A DNA stretch of 64,000 nucleotides from Agelaius tricolor (taxonomy: Eukaryota; Chordata; Aves; Passeriformes; Icteridae), in assembly GCA_023055355.1 (NCBI GenBank), contig JALJCS010000029.1, positions 682,001 through 746,000 of the forward strand, given 5' to 3'. The notes below the pieces were generated by a model. That model did not search any database, was not told the DNA's origin, and saw only the letters and a program-made list of their open reading frames with translations. Made by a program: the position numbers and the translations under genes. The first letter of the stretch is position 1. Each line of letters begins with the position of its first letter. Of this stretch, positions 46,437 to 59,419 are shown piece by piece.

Positions 46437-46934
46437 GTGATGCACCGACAGAGAAAAAAGAACTCATTACTACTAATATTTCTTTCATTCTCAGACAAGA
46501 AGTTAAATTATCCTCTTGAATGCACGGAAGATTGTTGCGAAAGACAGCAGCCTTCTTCTTTACAACATATTCTTCAGAACTCCAGGAGACAAATCATTAG
46601 AGCGATGAGGCTCTTTCTCTCTGTAAAACTTCCAGAGCATAGCCAATATTATATTCCTTTAGAGATCCTCACCGCCCTGGGCGACTGGTGGATAGTCTAC
46701 AGCTCCAGTACATCAGCCAGACGCTCTGCCTTATTTAGCATGGCTACTGCAGCAAGGACATCATCTCTACTGGCTTTCTATCCAAAATACATGCAAGGCA
46801 CAACAAAGAATATACCCAAAACACTGAGCACAGCCTATGGCCTTCAAAACAAAAATCTCACGATGGCAATACTGGATCTTCTGATCCAAACCATCGGGAA
46901 ACATTTCTTTAGAGGCGAAAAAAGCTCCTGTTGA
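46437..46934 (+). other. Open frame of 165 codons, status unknown
   Basis: The frame is long for this AT-rich neighbourhood, and an acceptor-like TTTCTTTCATTCTCAG ends at 46494 within it. The encoded sequence (ECTEDCCERQQPSSLQHI, LEILTALGDWWIVYSSS) is not one I recognise. The minus strand also has a protein-like stretch here (NKAERLADVLEL) broken by stops, so a decayed minus-strand exon is an alternative. Confidence 0.2.
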
Positions 46935-47110
46935 TTGTACAAAAAATAGTGATGTAAACCAGAGTTGCATGACCCAGTATTTCTATTGAACTGGAACTAT
47001 TTTGATCAATATTATGGATCCATTTCTTTTCAGGGCATTTGGTAAAAAATGTAAAGTATAGTTTAAAAGGAATTATTGGATGCGTACTAAGTACTAGGGA
47101 TTAGTTAAGG

Positions 47111-47990
47111 TGTTGGTTTTGCATGGCTTGGTTTTTGGTGGGGAGGGAAGAAGCCAGCCACAGAAGTGAATCTTTTGTGAAAAGCTCCTAGAAGCTTCCT
47201 CCATGCCTGGCAAAGTGAATCCCTGCTTGGCACTAAGAACAGACATGCTGCTAAGCCAATTAGACAAGCAGTAATATATTTCAGAAGGAAATCAAATCTG
47301 CGGCCAATTAACTTTTAAGTTTGCTAATTTTTTGGTTGGCACCTCTTCTGGTTTGAAAGCAAAACCAGCAAGAGATGCTGTCGCTGTTGCAGTGTGTGTT
47401 TTTGATTGTAATGCAGTTTGAGTAGTCAGTTTGATAATACTTCCTGTTTTGTGCTGTTGGAGCATATTTTATTATTAAGGGATTGTTCCTTTCCCCCCGT
47501 GTTATTAGTTTTTGCCCTAGTTGTCCATCTCCCCACAGACCTGCCCTTTTGTTCCCTTTTCCTCCTCCCACTGAATGCCAATCCCTCCCCAAGCCTGCCC
47601 CTTTCTCTAGAAACTTCCCTATCAATTTTATAGTCTTCAAAACCCCATTGGTTTGTTTAAGTTATTCTCCTCCCCTGTAGTCCCCTATTGGTTTAAACAT
47701 TGTATTCCCCGCCTTGTGGTCCACCCCCAGTTGCTCCCAGTGTGTTCAAGATTGTATCCTCCTCTGGGACCTCTCCCCATTTCTAAGTTGATGTATGCAT
47801 TTGGGTCAGTGTCTTTGTGTCCCTGACCCTCCAGGGAAGAAACTCCTTGGGAAAACATACAGAAGACCTCTCCCTGTTCCTTGTCCCTGCCCTCGGCGCA
47901 GTCCCATCCCCAATGCAGTCCACCTGTGCCATAGAGCAGCTGTGCCCTACAGCTGCACCCTGGATTTGACAGCTTTCTGGGGGCAGCCCA
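47111..47990 (+). mobile_element. ERVL-like LTR
   Basis: It starts TGTTGGTTTTGCATGGC, which I associate with bird ERVL-type LTRs, and continues AAAAGCTCCTAGAAGCTTCC. It is pyrimidine-rich downstream and ends near GGGGGCAGCCCA. A tRNA-Leu-type primer site follows at 48001. The right border is approximate. Confidence 0.6.
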
Positions 47991-48000
47991 CTCTGGCTGT

Positions 48001-48012
48001 TGGTGTCAGGAG
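48001..48012 (+). promoter_or_regulatory. Candidate primer-binding site, tRNA-Leu type
   Basis: TGGTGTCAGGAG matches the beginning of the complement of a tRNA-Leu 3' end. It lies 11 bases after the putative LTR end, slightly far for a standard primer site. Confidence 0.45.
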
Positions 48013-48019
48013 CTAGTCG

Positions 48020-48575
48020 GTCTGAAGAAATCCAGCATGGCAGCAAGCCTCCAAGTCAGAAATACAATTTATTAGGAAAAGGGGAAAAACCAAATACATG
48101 CAATGATACAAAAGAAAAACCACGGACAGAATACAACCTGTCACCCTGCTAGTTAGGGTGGTGGCAGCAGTCCGGATGAAATGGCCTTGTTGAAGTGGTG
48201 ATCCTGTAGAAACCATCTGGTAGCTCTTGTCCTCTGAAGACCAGTGGGTGAGGGTGGCCGTTCCTCTAGGAAGCCAGTGGAAAGACTGCTTGTGGTGTCC
48301 CAAAACTCAGATTATATCCAGCTGGGGATGCTTAGCTCCTGCCCCCTGGGCACAGCATCTTGCAATGGGCTCAAATTGTTCTGAGTCATGCGGTGGTTCC
48401 TTGATTAGCCTTTAAACAGAAATGGCTCCTGGAGGGAGTCATCTCTGAATCATGTGGCAAGACATGGATGGCCCCGTTAAGAGATAAGGAGATAAGGAAA
48501 AAACGATGCCCCTCCCGGTTTCAGCAGCTCTTGAGGTTGGGAGCAGAAAACATTTTTATATTGTAGCCTAGGACA
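48020..48575 (-). mobile_element. LTR-like element, minus strand
   Basis: The plus strand ends GTAGCCTAGGACA; its minus-strand sense starts TGTCCTAGGCTACAATA. AATAAA is read on the minus strand near 48071. No target duplication was found and the left border is uncertain, so it may be truncated where it meets the ERVL-like leader. Confidence 0.55.
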
Positions 48576-50230
48576 ATACAGGATGAATGCTTTTGCATTT
48601 GCAGGAAGTTTGTGTGGATTTGAAAAGCATCCTTATAGCAGAGGCACAAAAGTATTCTCCTACCCTTTTAAATCATCTTCAAACCAAGCAATTCTCACAA
48701 TAAGGTAGCGCATGAATGACTTGCAAGTGAGTTGAAGAAACACGGCAAAGATAAGTAGTGTTCAACTGCAGAGAATCGTTTAGGGACACCATACCTTTAT
48801 ATACCTTTATATTTTAAATCAGGAAGCATGGATGGACCGTTTTTTTCCCCTTAGTTGACTACAGAACCAGCGGTCCCTTGCGGGAGGGTGTTTGGATTCA
48901 AGATGACACTGGCAGCTAAGAGCATGGCTACATAGAAGGTGCTACTTTGAGACCAGAACATTCAACTACTTCAAGGCAGATAGGAGAAGAGCTGACTAGT
49001 GACAGCTCTGAGCAGAAGAGTCTGTGGCTTATCCTGTGGGAACAATAGTAAGACATTTCAATTGAAAAACCCCATTCATTTCCAAGGAGCAAACATCAGT
49101 AAAAATAAAAGGTCAAGTAAAGACACCCTAGTGCTCTTCTTATCAGAAGCATGTTCCTCCATATGAGAGTATTTAGGAAAGGACAGTCCATTCATGAAGA
49201 AAGGTGTGCCAGTTAGAAAACCTGTAGAACACTACAAGACAAACTCACACAATATACATCCTCAAATGCAAAATGAAGAAATAATCATTTCAAGCTTCCG
49301 TGGAATTAATTGCATTTTATTTGTTCTTTTCATTTCAGCTGCTCTCAAGTTATTTTTTAAGACTGAATTTTATGAATTCAGCAAAGCTCTCTTTTTGAAT
49401 GTCTGCATACCCCTATAAAACACTGAGGTGACAAAGAGAACGGCAGTGGAAGGAAACCTGGTCCACCTCCCCCTCCTTGAAGCTTTAGGCCAGCGAGTGA
49501 TTAGAATTTAGTCACTTCATGTGCTTTACCAAGAGAGAATGTTTTCCAGCCTTTATCTTTCCTTTTGGAGCTGATTCACTTTGTAGTCATAAATTCTTGA
49601 CTCAGTTGGTGAGAAACAATGGCATTACAGCCGTGGATGTTAAAGTGCACTGATGGGAAATGAAGTTTTCATCTTCAGGTCCTTGCTTCAGTAAATATTC
49701 CAAATTCATCAGAAAGAAAGTTCCCAGACCGGTAATCCCCACTCAAATGACCTAATTCAAATAGTCTGTAGGCATAAGAGGCATCAAGCAGGTGCTGTCA
49801 TCTCTTAGGGGAATAGCCAGCCAGTACATGATTGTCTAGTTGGGCGGCAACAATTTTGGAAAGAATTTAGTTTTTTTTGTATTGCAAGTGAATGGTCAAT
49901 ACATTTTATTAGTGGATACGGGTAAAAGAATGTCTTCTGCATCCTTTCAGAGGGGAAGCTTCCCTAGATCTAAAGCTGCTCAGCTCCACGATAGGATGCT
50001 TTGTCTGAAAAGGGAACTCAAGTCTTTGTCCTTTTGGATGGCTTCTATAGTTTTTCACTCACTCTTCAGGTAGCTGTTAATATGTTCTGTTATCCCTTGC
50101 AAACTTTTATGGGCATAGTCACTGAATTGGTACGTATTCCATGAAGTCCACAGGCCCTGTTGAGATGCAGCCACAGGTCTCAAGGGTGTTAGCAGATGTT
50201 ATTCTGAGGCCACTCCTAATGATGTTTGAT
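48576..50230. other. Unassigned sequence
   Basis: No gene or repeat recognised. The longest frames are under 80 codons. Confidence 0.4.
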
Positions 50231-50885
50231 GGATCATAGTGACTGAGGAAAGTGCCCAAAGACTGGATGAAAGCAAATGTCACCCATCTTGGAAAAAGGC
50301 AACTAGGAGGACTTGGAAAAGTACAAGCCAGCCAGCCAGCGTCATTTTTATCCCCAGGAAGTTGATGGAGCAGCTATTGCTGGAAAGCATTGCCAGGCAC
50401 ATGAAGGAGGACAAAATAACCTAGTCAGCATGGATTTACCAGGGGAACTTGATGCTGAACAACTTTTTAAACTCCTCTGATGAATCAACTTGCCCGGTAG
50501 ATGAAGGGAATATTGTCTGCCTGGGCTTCAGGAAGGTTTTTGACATTTATCTAGGTGGCAGCACACAGACATCCCAGAAGTGTGCAAAGAGGAGGGAACC
50601 AGTGTCTTTTCAAGGATGCTCAGTGAAAAGACAAGAGGCAGTAGGCACACACTGAAATACAGGAGATTGCCTCTGCACATCAGCAAATGATTTGTTACTG
50701 TGAGGGCGACTGAACCACGGCACAGACTGCCCAGAAAGATGGTGGAGCCTGGATCTTTGAAGACATTAAAAGTACACCCAGATATAATCCTGGGCAAGAG
50801 GCTCTAGGTATCCTGGTTTAAGCAGGGGGGTTGGACCTGGTGAGCCCCACTGACGCCTTCCACTCTCGTTCATTCTGTGCTAGTG
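50231..50885 (+). mobile_element. CR1 LINE fragment with internal deletion
   Basis: Phrases in CR1 order are GGATGAAAGCAAATGTCACC, AGTCAGCATGGATTTACCAG, CTGGGCTTCAGGAAGG, then a jump to TGCAAAGAGGAGGGAACCAG and the 3' part (ACTGCCCAGAAAGATGGTGG, GTTGGACCTGGTGAGCC). RT-domain and 3' end are joined by a deletion. Confidence 0.88.
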
Positions 50886-52869
50886 AATTCTCTTAGAGAT
50901 GCATTTCAAGCAGTGGCATGACAAAGATCTGTGCAGAGAGAGATCCAAATGGACATGGGATCTAAGTTCCTTAAGTAGTGCTCAAGAAGAATGCAAAACT
51001 CTGGGATAAGTGTCTCTTCCATAACTGAATCCCTTTCACGGGAAAATTCCCCAGCTATAGAAAGATCTTCTGATAGGCATGCTTAAGACTGACACTGGCT
51101 GAGCAAATTTCTCCCTATGTGTGTTTAAGACCAATTAGGATCTTCACCAAGAGTGTTGTCAACATAGTCACAGAATGTATATTGTTAAGAAGGGACAACT
51201 TACATCAGAATGGCAAATTTTGGTCCACAAAATGTATTAATGTATGAGAACTATCTACTTGGGTTGAAAATAAAAAGAAAGAGTTAGTCTTTATTTATCA
51301 ATTCCATCGCAATATTGATGAGGTAAGAAAAAGACCTTAGTCCTTAACCTTCTTAACTCAAGCAAAGATTTTTAAAAATTCCTTGTAAAAAATGTATCCT
51401 AATTATCAGACTATGAAACAATTTTAGTTGGGGAAAAAAGTTCCAAAATTGTGTAGATAGTGGTAAAGAAGCCAAGAAAATAGGTAAGAAACAAAAAGAG
51501 AGCAAAAGAGTCAGCTTCAGTCTGCAAGCTCGTTGTAGAAGTAATCTGCTAGAAAAAGGAACCCCCAGTTGAATTTCCAATGGATTCATGCACTTGATTC
51601 AGTAACTAGTCAATGTAAAAACCAATCCTTTTGTACAACTTCTCCCAGCAACAAAAACCCCAACAGCTTGACACCACCATCATGCCTGTCCCAGATGTAT
51701 TTTAAAAGAAATTACCCTTTCTTGAAACTCTATTTGCATAAAAGTTGCAAGACATTGGAGGGATTCTCCACATTCTCATTTCTCCATGTGGCTTGAAAGT
51801 CTATTTGATAAAATATGCAACAAAGCATATGATTTATAAGGTAGGGTAAAATGGATGATTTGGGAATTGATCTCTTGTTGATATTAAACTTCATATCCAC
51901 TCTCTGTGAAGTTTCTAAAAGAAATGATGGAGCTGAGGCATGAATCTGCCACAACAAGTGTTAAGCAAACATACACACTCCCCTTCACATGCCCCCCTTC
52001 CACACACACCTAGGCCCACACAGAGGTCAGCATAGCAGATGATGAACACCTTGGAAAAGACCGAAATGCTAAATACCTCTCTTTGGGGGCAAAATAGCTG
52101 GTGCAACAATTCAAATATCTGGTGTAAAAATTCTGTTTAATATCTACCTCCTATTTAAAACACAGCTTTTCATTTAATTATATGTAGGGAATATTTTCAT
52201 ATCATTTGTTTCTTTACAATTACTTTGTTCTCATGTGTTGTATGTCTAGGAATATTTTCTTCTAAAAATAGAAAAAAATAGATAATATCCTTTCAGAAGA
52301 AAACATTGGTTTATACAATTTTAAACCATCATGATATGGAAGAATTCTTTTGTCCCTCACTAAGGTGGAAGAACTATTTGGATCACAGATCATTTACAAT
52401 GAAATACTTTACCTTTTTAAGATGCTTTCAGTCAATTTCATATCCTCATTGCTTATTCATTGTAAACAGTAATTTTTCAGTGAAGGGAAAGTGTGTGGTA
52501 TATCTACATTATGTTCAAACCCAATTCCTACTAAAGGCCAGGCTGAGCTCCAGTAAATAATGTCCTGAATAATATTTTGCCGCCTTCTTTGGCACTTCAT
52601 GAAATCCTAACATGAGGAAGTGTTGAAATACAGAGATTTTGTCCCGTGTAGAAACCCATCCCATGTATTTTATGCTGTAATTCTTACCTCTTTTAAAATT
52701 TGCTATCTTCTGCATAGTTTTCATTAACCTGTTACAGTAGTGAAAATCACAGATCAAGGTAATTTTGTAACACTTTGATTTTACCCCAAGAGCTGAGGGA
52801 AAACTTGCTCCTATACTTCAATCTGAGTTTCTTCTAGATTCAAACTTTGTTTCTCTACCATCAAGAGTC
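50886..52869. other. Unassigned AT-rich sequence
   Basis: No gene or classified repeat recognised. A CACACA-poor, cytosine-rich patch lies at 51975-52015. Confidence 0.4.
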
Positions 52870-53002
52870 TCCAGTGTTGCTGCTCAAAGCCCCATCCAAC
52901 CTGACCTTGAATACTTTCAGGGATGGGACACCCACTACTTCTCTGGGCAACCTGTTCCAGTGTTCCAGCACCCCCACAGTAAAAAATGTCTTCCTTTCAT
53001 CT
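52870..53002 (-). mobile_element. CR1 LINE 3' fragment, minus strand
   Basis: The plus strand reads CAAAGCCCCATCCAACCTGA, GGGATGGGACACCCACTACT and CTCTGGGCAACCTGTTCCAG, the reverse complement of the CR1 3' region. Confidence 0.9.
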
Positions 53003-53391
53003 AATATGTGTCAGAAGTATTAAATCTAGGCATATAAACTTTGAGGAAAGGTTTGAAATTCTTTTGATTTGAATCACATTTTATATGAATACTGACTCAC
53101 AGATGACTAAAATATGTGGATGGGCATTTGAGCTGACACTTTTTGAAAAGGTGCATGGAATTTAAAATTAAAACCAGTACCATTAAAAGCTTTGTGCGGT
53201 TTTCTTTTTCCTCTGGTATTCAAAATTGCATATATCAAATATCTGTGCTTCATACAAAGGTCTTAGACACTCTCAGAAAAAAGCTTTTCTTTCAGACTAA
53301 GTTGCAGTTTACGTAGAACACTAGTGCTAGTGAAGGTTTTTCTGGGCATAGGGGGAATACCTTCTCATTGGATTTGTGTGCAGAATGCATT

Positions 53392-53829
53392 TTATGCAAA
53401 CTGGAAAATTGATCCCAGCTGTGTTCTAGTCATCATTCTTACTGCATCAGGCCTGAAGATTCTGTGAAAAGTAGCCTGTGGACCTTGAACATAGCTCATG
53501 TGAAACAGAGATGAGAGGCGATGGAGAAGTTGAGGGAGAGAATAAAGAGCATATGGCCCAGTACAGACTAACGATTGTTTGGCACCCTTTAAAGGCTGTG
53601 TTTGACAAGCAGGGCTGAAGCAGGTCTGCAAAATATCCGGGAGATCAAAATCCATTGAAGCAAATTGCCCTGGCCAGTCACCTTGCTGCCGATAATTCAC
53701 TCTCCATACCAGCTGATCAGGCCTAAGAATGCTGCTGCAGAAGTATTGTGAAAAAGGTAGGCATATTTTCACAGATGCAGGGGAAAATCCCCTTGGATGA
53801 TGGTTCCAAGGGATTACTTGATGGAGCAA
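53392..53829 (-). other. Open frame of 145 codons, possible exon or retro-remnant
   Basis: The minus-strand frame has non-repetitive composition (FASMDFDLPDILQTCF, TGPYALYSLPQLLHRLS). On the same strand TTTTTCACAATACTTCTGCAG at about 53730-53752 resembles an acceptor, and a GCAAG/GTGACT donor-like site follows near 53680. I do not recognise a family. Confidence 0.25.
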
Positions 53830-55565
53830 GTTATGTACCCTTATCTACCGTGCAATATCTAAGTTGGTGAGTTCACTATCTGTCAGCATCACTTTCGAAA
53901 ATAAATGTTTGATCCACAAAACAATATTTCATATGTCCTGTCTACCTGCTTCATTTCAACCAATGAATAGGCTACGTTCCATCAGCAAAGGGTTTATGAT
54001 CCTATGTTTCTTTAAACTGTGATGATTCTTTATTTTTTTCTAAATCAGACACTGTCTATTCATAAGATTCAGATGTCCATGGCAGGGGTGTAATTAAATT
54101 CACATCTTAAAAAATAACCTTCTTCTTGTTATCTTTTTATTAAATTACTGACATGTAACATCAGTCTGAGAGCTGAAGAAAACCCCTTCATTTGCTGTTT
54201 GCCAAGTATCATCTATGTGATACAAATTCTACTTGAGAAATCACACCCGTACATTGCCATGTAGCACTACTAGTAATGCTTTCACAACCTTTTCTTCATC
54301 ATTAGGTCTTTTGGTGAAGTGAATGATTAGAACATAAGCAAGGGCATTTGTTCAAGATGTTCCAGAAAGAGCTGTGGTCTGTTCTCTTCTTTGCTGCCTA
54401 TGTTAGCACTGAGCTGCAAAAAAGGAAAGATTACTAGGAAAAGTGTTACTTTCAGTCTAAACTTGTAAATGATGTTTGGAATACCCTGTTAAATGACAAG
54501 GTGCTCTTTTAAAATATGGCATCTTAAGGGAAAATGTCAGCTTTAAAAAGGTTTTGAGACAGTTGCTTCTGGAAAAAAAAAAAAAAAGAAAAGAATTGGA
54601 GGCTTCTAAGGTCTTTAGGCATACTATTTTGAAGATTGATTCAAACCACAGTTTCTTCATATAGGAAGAACAGAGGACCATAGATGCAACCCATTTGAAA
54701 ATGGATTTCTAGATGTTTCTGGTTGGGATTACCAGGCATCATTTCTTGTGAAGTCGAGGGACTGCAGTTAGCACTCCAATAATTTCCTTCCCTGAAATTC
54801 ATCTGCATTTGGTCCTTTTTCCAGAGTCCCCATTTATTAGTGAAGGTATACTCTATCTATGCATTAGAATATTCCATTAGAGTGTGTGACTCATACTTGC
54901 TAGTTAAAATTAGCTGGAGCGGAATGGATAGTTAGAGTTGCGTGTATACAATAGTCTTATTTTGGCAAGTTTTCTTTAGACAATGTTGAAGCAGCACTAG
55001 CAACTAGGAAGTACAGCTTGCAGCAGGGAAGGACACTCTTCTGCTTTCTCAAGTTTCCTGTAGTTAAATAGACGCCAAAAGGCTTTTCCTAGTACTACTA
55101 CTGTCTTGTAGGAATACTTGATCTAATCCTATCTTTGATCAAATTCCTAATGGGTTACTTTTCTACAAGGCAGAACATTTTTCTTTTAATAATATGTATT
55201 TTGTAAGTTGGAAACATGAACTTGTGCACCAGTCACGTGGACTATACTCCTTATTAAGTTTCACAACCTTCTTTAGAAAATATTGACTGTGTGTAACTTC
55301 AAAAGGAGAATTCTGGGCATCTTCATTCTATTGATGTACTTGTTTTTCTCCCATGCTGGTATTGTTTTCTATCATTTTTACCAACAGAAATATTTTTCCC
55401 TGACACCTATGGAAAAGACCTATGTTTACTCAACAGTGCAGCGTCAGTACATTGTTTAGAATGATTTCAACATGGTCCCCAACATATCGGACAGCTAGAC
55501 AGCAGAGGTTAGCAACAGGGAATGGGAATAACTTCTGAACCGTTTCAGTAGATTTCCCAGGAAGG
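53830..55565. other. Unassigned sequence up to the copy-B match
   Basis: No gene or repeat recognised; an A-run lies at 54570-54584. The match to copy A begins at or before 55566; the true edge cannot be placed because copy A runs off the window. Confidence 0.45.
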
Positions 55566-58500
55566 GCTTGCTTTCTGCCACTGCAAATTTTCCCAGAGAT
55601 TTTGTCTGGTGAAGAGTTGCATCAAAAGAGTATTTTTGCCCAAACCTTGGGGCAAGCTCTGTCTCCGATTTACTAGTGAATGCAAAGAGGGTGAAAGTGC
55701 TGCTTCAAAGCCCTCTGTGTGCTTTCTGTACCAAGAGGGGGGGTGACCCCAGAAATAAGTTTTGATCTCTCTTCAGAACACAAGGCATGTCATCACCTCA
55801 TTCATCTTCTTCTGGGACTCATAGCATCTTAAGACGAAGAAGCTCTCTTGCTTGCTGAAGTGCGTTCAGCAAAAAAACCTTGTCTCATCAGCAGATTTGA
55901 ACACAACTACAGTCGAGTCAATTCCAATGCTGGCAGGGCAATACTCTACCCCACTAGTAACATGCCACTATTAGAAGACTGTGTAAAACTATTTTTGTAC
56001 AAAGTAATCGGAGGGAAAAATAGAATTGGGAAGAACTGCACATTGTTCTGGAAAAAGCCTCCTGCTTCAGTCTTACAGACATCATTTGCTGGTATCATTT
56101 TTAATAGTTGGGGTTTTTTAAATTTTGTAGAAGAAAAAATATTACTGCACCTTTATGTTTCCTTAATAGAAGTACAGCCATTTCTTAATAGAATAGAAGT
56201 AAGCCATTTGGATATGTACAAATGGTCTTTTCAAATACATATGCTATAGCCCACTGTGAAAGTAATTAGCTATAAAGAGAAATCTAAAGGTTTAAAAAGA
56301 TTTTGGAAGAAAGTAAGTCTAAGGTGATAGAAGAAGAAGAAAACAGCAGTTTTCTTCTGGTGAAAAAAAAACAAAGGGAGGACCTTGTACAGTGGAGATG
56401 TATTATTTGACTTCCTGAAAAAATGAGTAGGTTTGCTATTGCCAATGGTTTTCATTAGGAAGGAAGAGATTCCTTTGGCAAAAAAACCCCTTCAAATTGA
56501 CTTGACAAAAATGTTATGACACTTAACTTCACCAATCCTGAAGAAAAATTCTCATCACTTGATCTGGAAATCATGATGGTAATGGAGACAAGGATGTCTA
56601 AGCCATGCCATCAGGAACATAAAAAAGCATTAGAATGCAGGTAAGACTGAGCTCCTGAACTAGTGTGAAGAGAATGCAAGAAAGACATTTTCCTTTAAGA
56701 GTCTTCAGGATGGAGAGCAGATCAAATTTTTTCATGTGAAGTATTTCTGAATAGAATGAATCTTCAAAATAACATTGTTTTCCAAAACCTGTCTACAGTA
56801 TCTCTTACCATGATACACAGTTCCTATGAATAGAAAAAGCAAAGCACTTTTTTCCAAACTGTTGTGCACTCTTAAGCAATCTACAATAAAAATAGTATTT
56901 TTTCATGCTGGGAATGATGTGAATTACAAAAAAGCCTTGTAGCACACTTGGCACTGTGGTCTCTTGATTAGCATAGCTTTTTATTCATCAAACACGTTTC
57001 ACATTGACTATTTTTCTCTTTTAAATAACGGCGTCTTTGTACTTATGCAGCATCCATGAAGAATTTCTTGGGTGTTATTTTGTACCTGATCCTAAATGGC
57101 AGGTTCTGCATTCTGCCATCTGTCTCGCTTTCCCATTTGATGCAGCTTCTGAGAGGTATTTTCAGAATCGAGGACTACTTGCAAGAATGATGCTAAATCC
57201 ATGCATTTTACTCCTTGGTTAATGCAAAACTATTTTTCCTTTACACTTCAATGAGAACAGGAAAATAATGATGGTGAGTTCAATCCTTAGAGTAATCCAA
57301 AGAGGACTATTATCATCATTAGAAACCAAGCAAGGTGTATTTATTGCACATGCATGATACTCACTGATGCAAATTACCCTGTAAATTCAAAAGGAATCTG
57401 TATCATAGGAGTGGATGGACTGTTTCTATTGATATTTTGCTTAAAGCAGAAAATTAATTCTTTTGACAGCCAACTCATGATTGCAAGCTCACTTTCAACT
57501 ACAGCTTTCAAACAGATGAAACATGTCTGTTTATAAAACGATACAGTACAGTACACAATAGCAAGTCAGGTCATAGACATTGAAAAGAAAAAAACAGATC
57601 AAAGGACAGATTCATTCACATCTACAAGCCCTCAAGAGTGTACAGGTCAAATGTCCCCAGAAAACTAGGCTGGTGGCGCAAATTCTCTATGTTGGCACCA
57701 GCAGAAGCAGCTGCTATCTTTATAGGATGCAATCTTGCTTACATCACCCTTCAGAGCAATCTTCTGTACCCCTGCCCAATACACCTTCTGCTCTATTCCT
57801 TGGACTTCACATTTGCATTTCTACAGAGTCCTGTCCTGCAAAATGACTCAAAGTTCAGGTAATAGATTTCCAAGATTTAGAAATGTTGTGTGAGGTTCAT
57901 TTATTTCATATTTCATTCCATCTAAGCAAACTGTAACTTTCTGAAGTGAAATATTTCGAGTATGTCACGTGTATTTTAATGTTAGCTCTGCTTCACATTA
58001 AAACTTCTCACAGACCCCTGTGATGCCTTGCTGCAAAAATATAGAGCTGCCAAGAGTGGTTGTGGGAAGTTAGAATTGCCAGAAAACCGTACAAACAATC
58101 TAACAATAGAGCCTTGGATTTCTGAATATAATTGCACCATGTAAAGTCAAAATATAATATTTAAATGATTTTAGATAATGATGAGTGTGGGCTAGAGAGA
58201 ATCCAGATAGAATTTTATTTTTTTAAACAGTTCCGGGAAAAACATGGCCTTGACTTGGAAGTATAGCAGGAAATATTTTTATACAGCATGAGTTCTCATT
58301 ACCTAATCATATGATTTGTAGACCTGAATTGGAAACCAGGAAAGAAACAAAGAAAAATATTCAAGCTATAAAAGATGGGAGTTTAAAATTTTCTTTGTAT
58401 TTCTGATTAAAGCTATTAGGTAGCTAAATGGTCACCCATTATTTTAAAAAGCATCTGGACATTAAAAATAGGTAAATTTCTGCGGGACTTGGATGTCAGC

Positions 58501-59419
58501 TATTCCTGAAAAGCTTTATATCACTGCTTTCCAACCCTGAATCAATCCACTTAAACGCAGCTGTATTTCAGATGCTCAGTGGAACTGTCCATGTAATGCA
58601 TATAGTTGACAAATAATCCGCAGAAAAAGCTAGATCCATTTGAAGATCTTTTCCTGTAAATGGTATTCACGTTATTTGTACAAACACACAGATGGGATTT
58701 CTGCTGTCTTCTTCAGGCCACTTCCTCCAGAGAGCTCTCCATCAAATCTCTCTAGTTCTACTCTTCTGGTGATCCAAAGTCAGCACTGGGATGATCCAAG
58801 TGCATGAATTACTGTCTGCTAGAGGTGCACCCTGAGGGCTTCTGTGTGCAGCATCCCGTGAGCCCTACTAAAGTCACCCTGTTGGTATAAACTGAGCTAG
58901 CTGGACCTTAAGGGACAAGATTGTGCACTGATATTGTAAGAGAAATTAGGTACTAAGAAGGAGGCTGGAAGATTTAAATATTTCTGCCTCCAGCTTAAGC
59001 AACACTCAATCTTGGTCTTTATCTGAAAAACTAGGTGAATTGACCCATTTGGCATTCCTATGCCAAAAATGTCAGTAATACAACAAGAACCGTCAAAAGA
59101 GTAACAATTCCAATCATTACTTTGTAAAAGTAATTCATTGGAAGAAGTCGGGAAGAAGGATGAAACATGCCAATATCCTACCCTGAGAATCATTCTGTTG
59201 ATTTGCACAGGTTTCTTATTATATACCCATCTAATGCATTGGACATGCATGCTTGTGATGACACAAATACTTGCAAAGCTTACCAGATAAACCATGTTCT
59301 CTTCAGACAGCAAAACATTTCTTGACGGTTGTGTTTGCTAATTACATTTAGACTCAATGTTCTTAAAGGTCTTTTCCAACCAAAGTGATTCCATCATTCT
59401 CTAAATCGCAGATCCTGCT

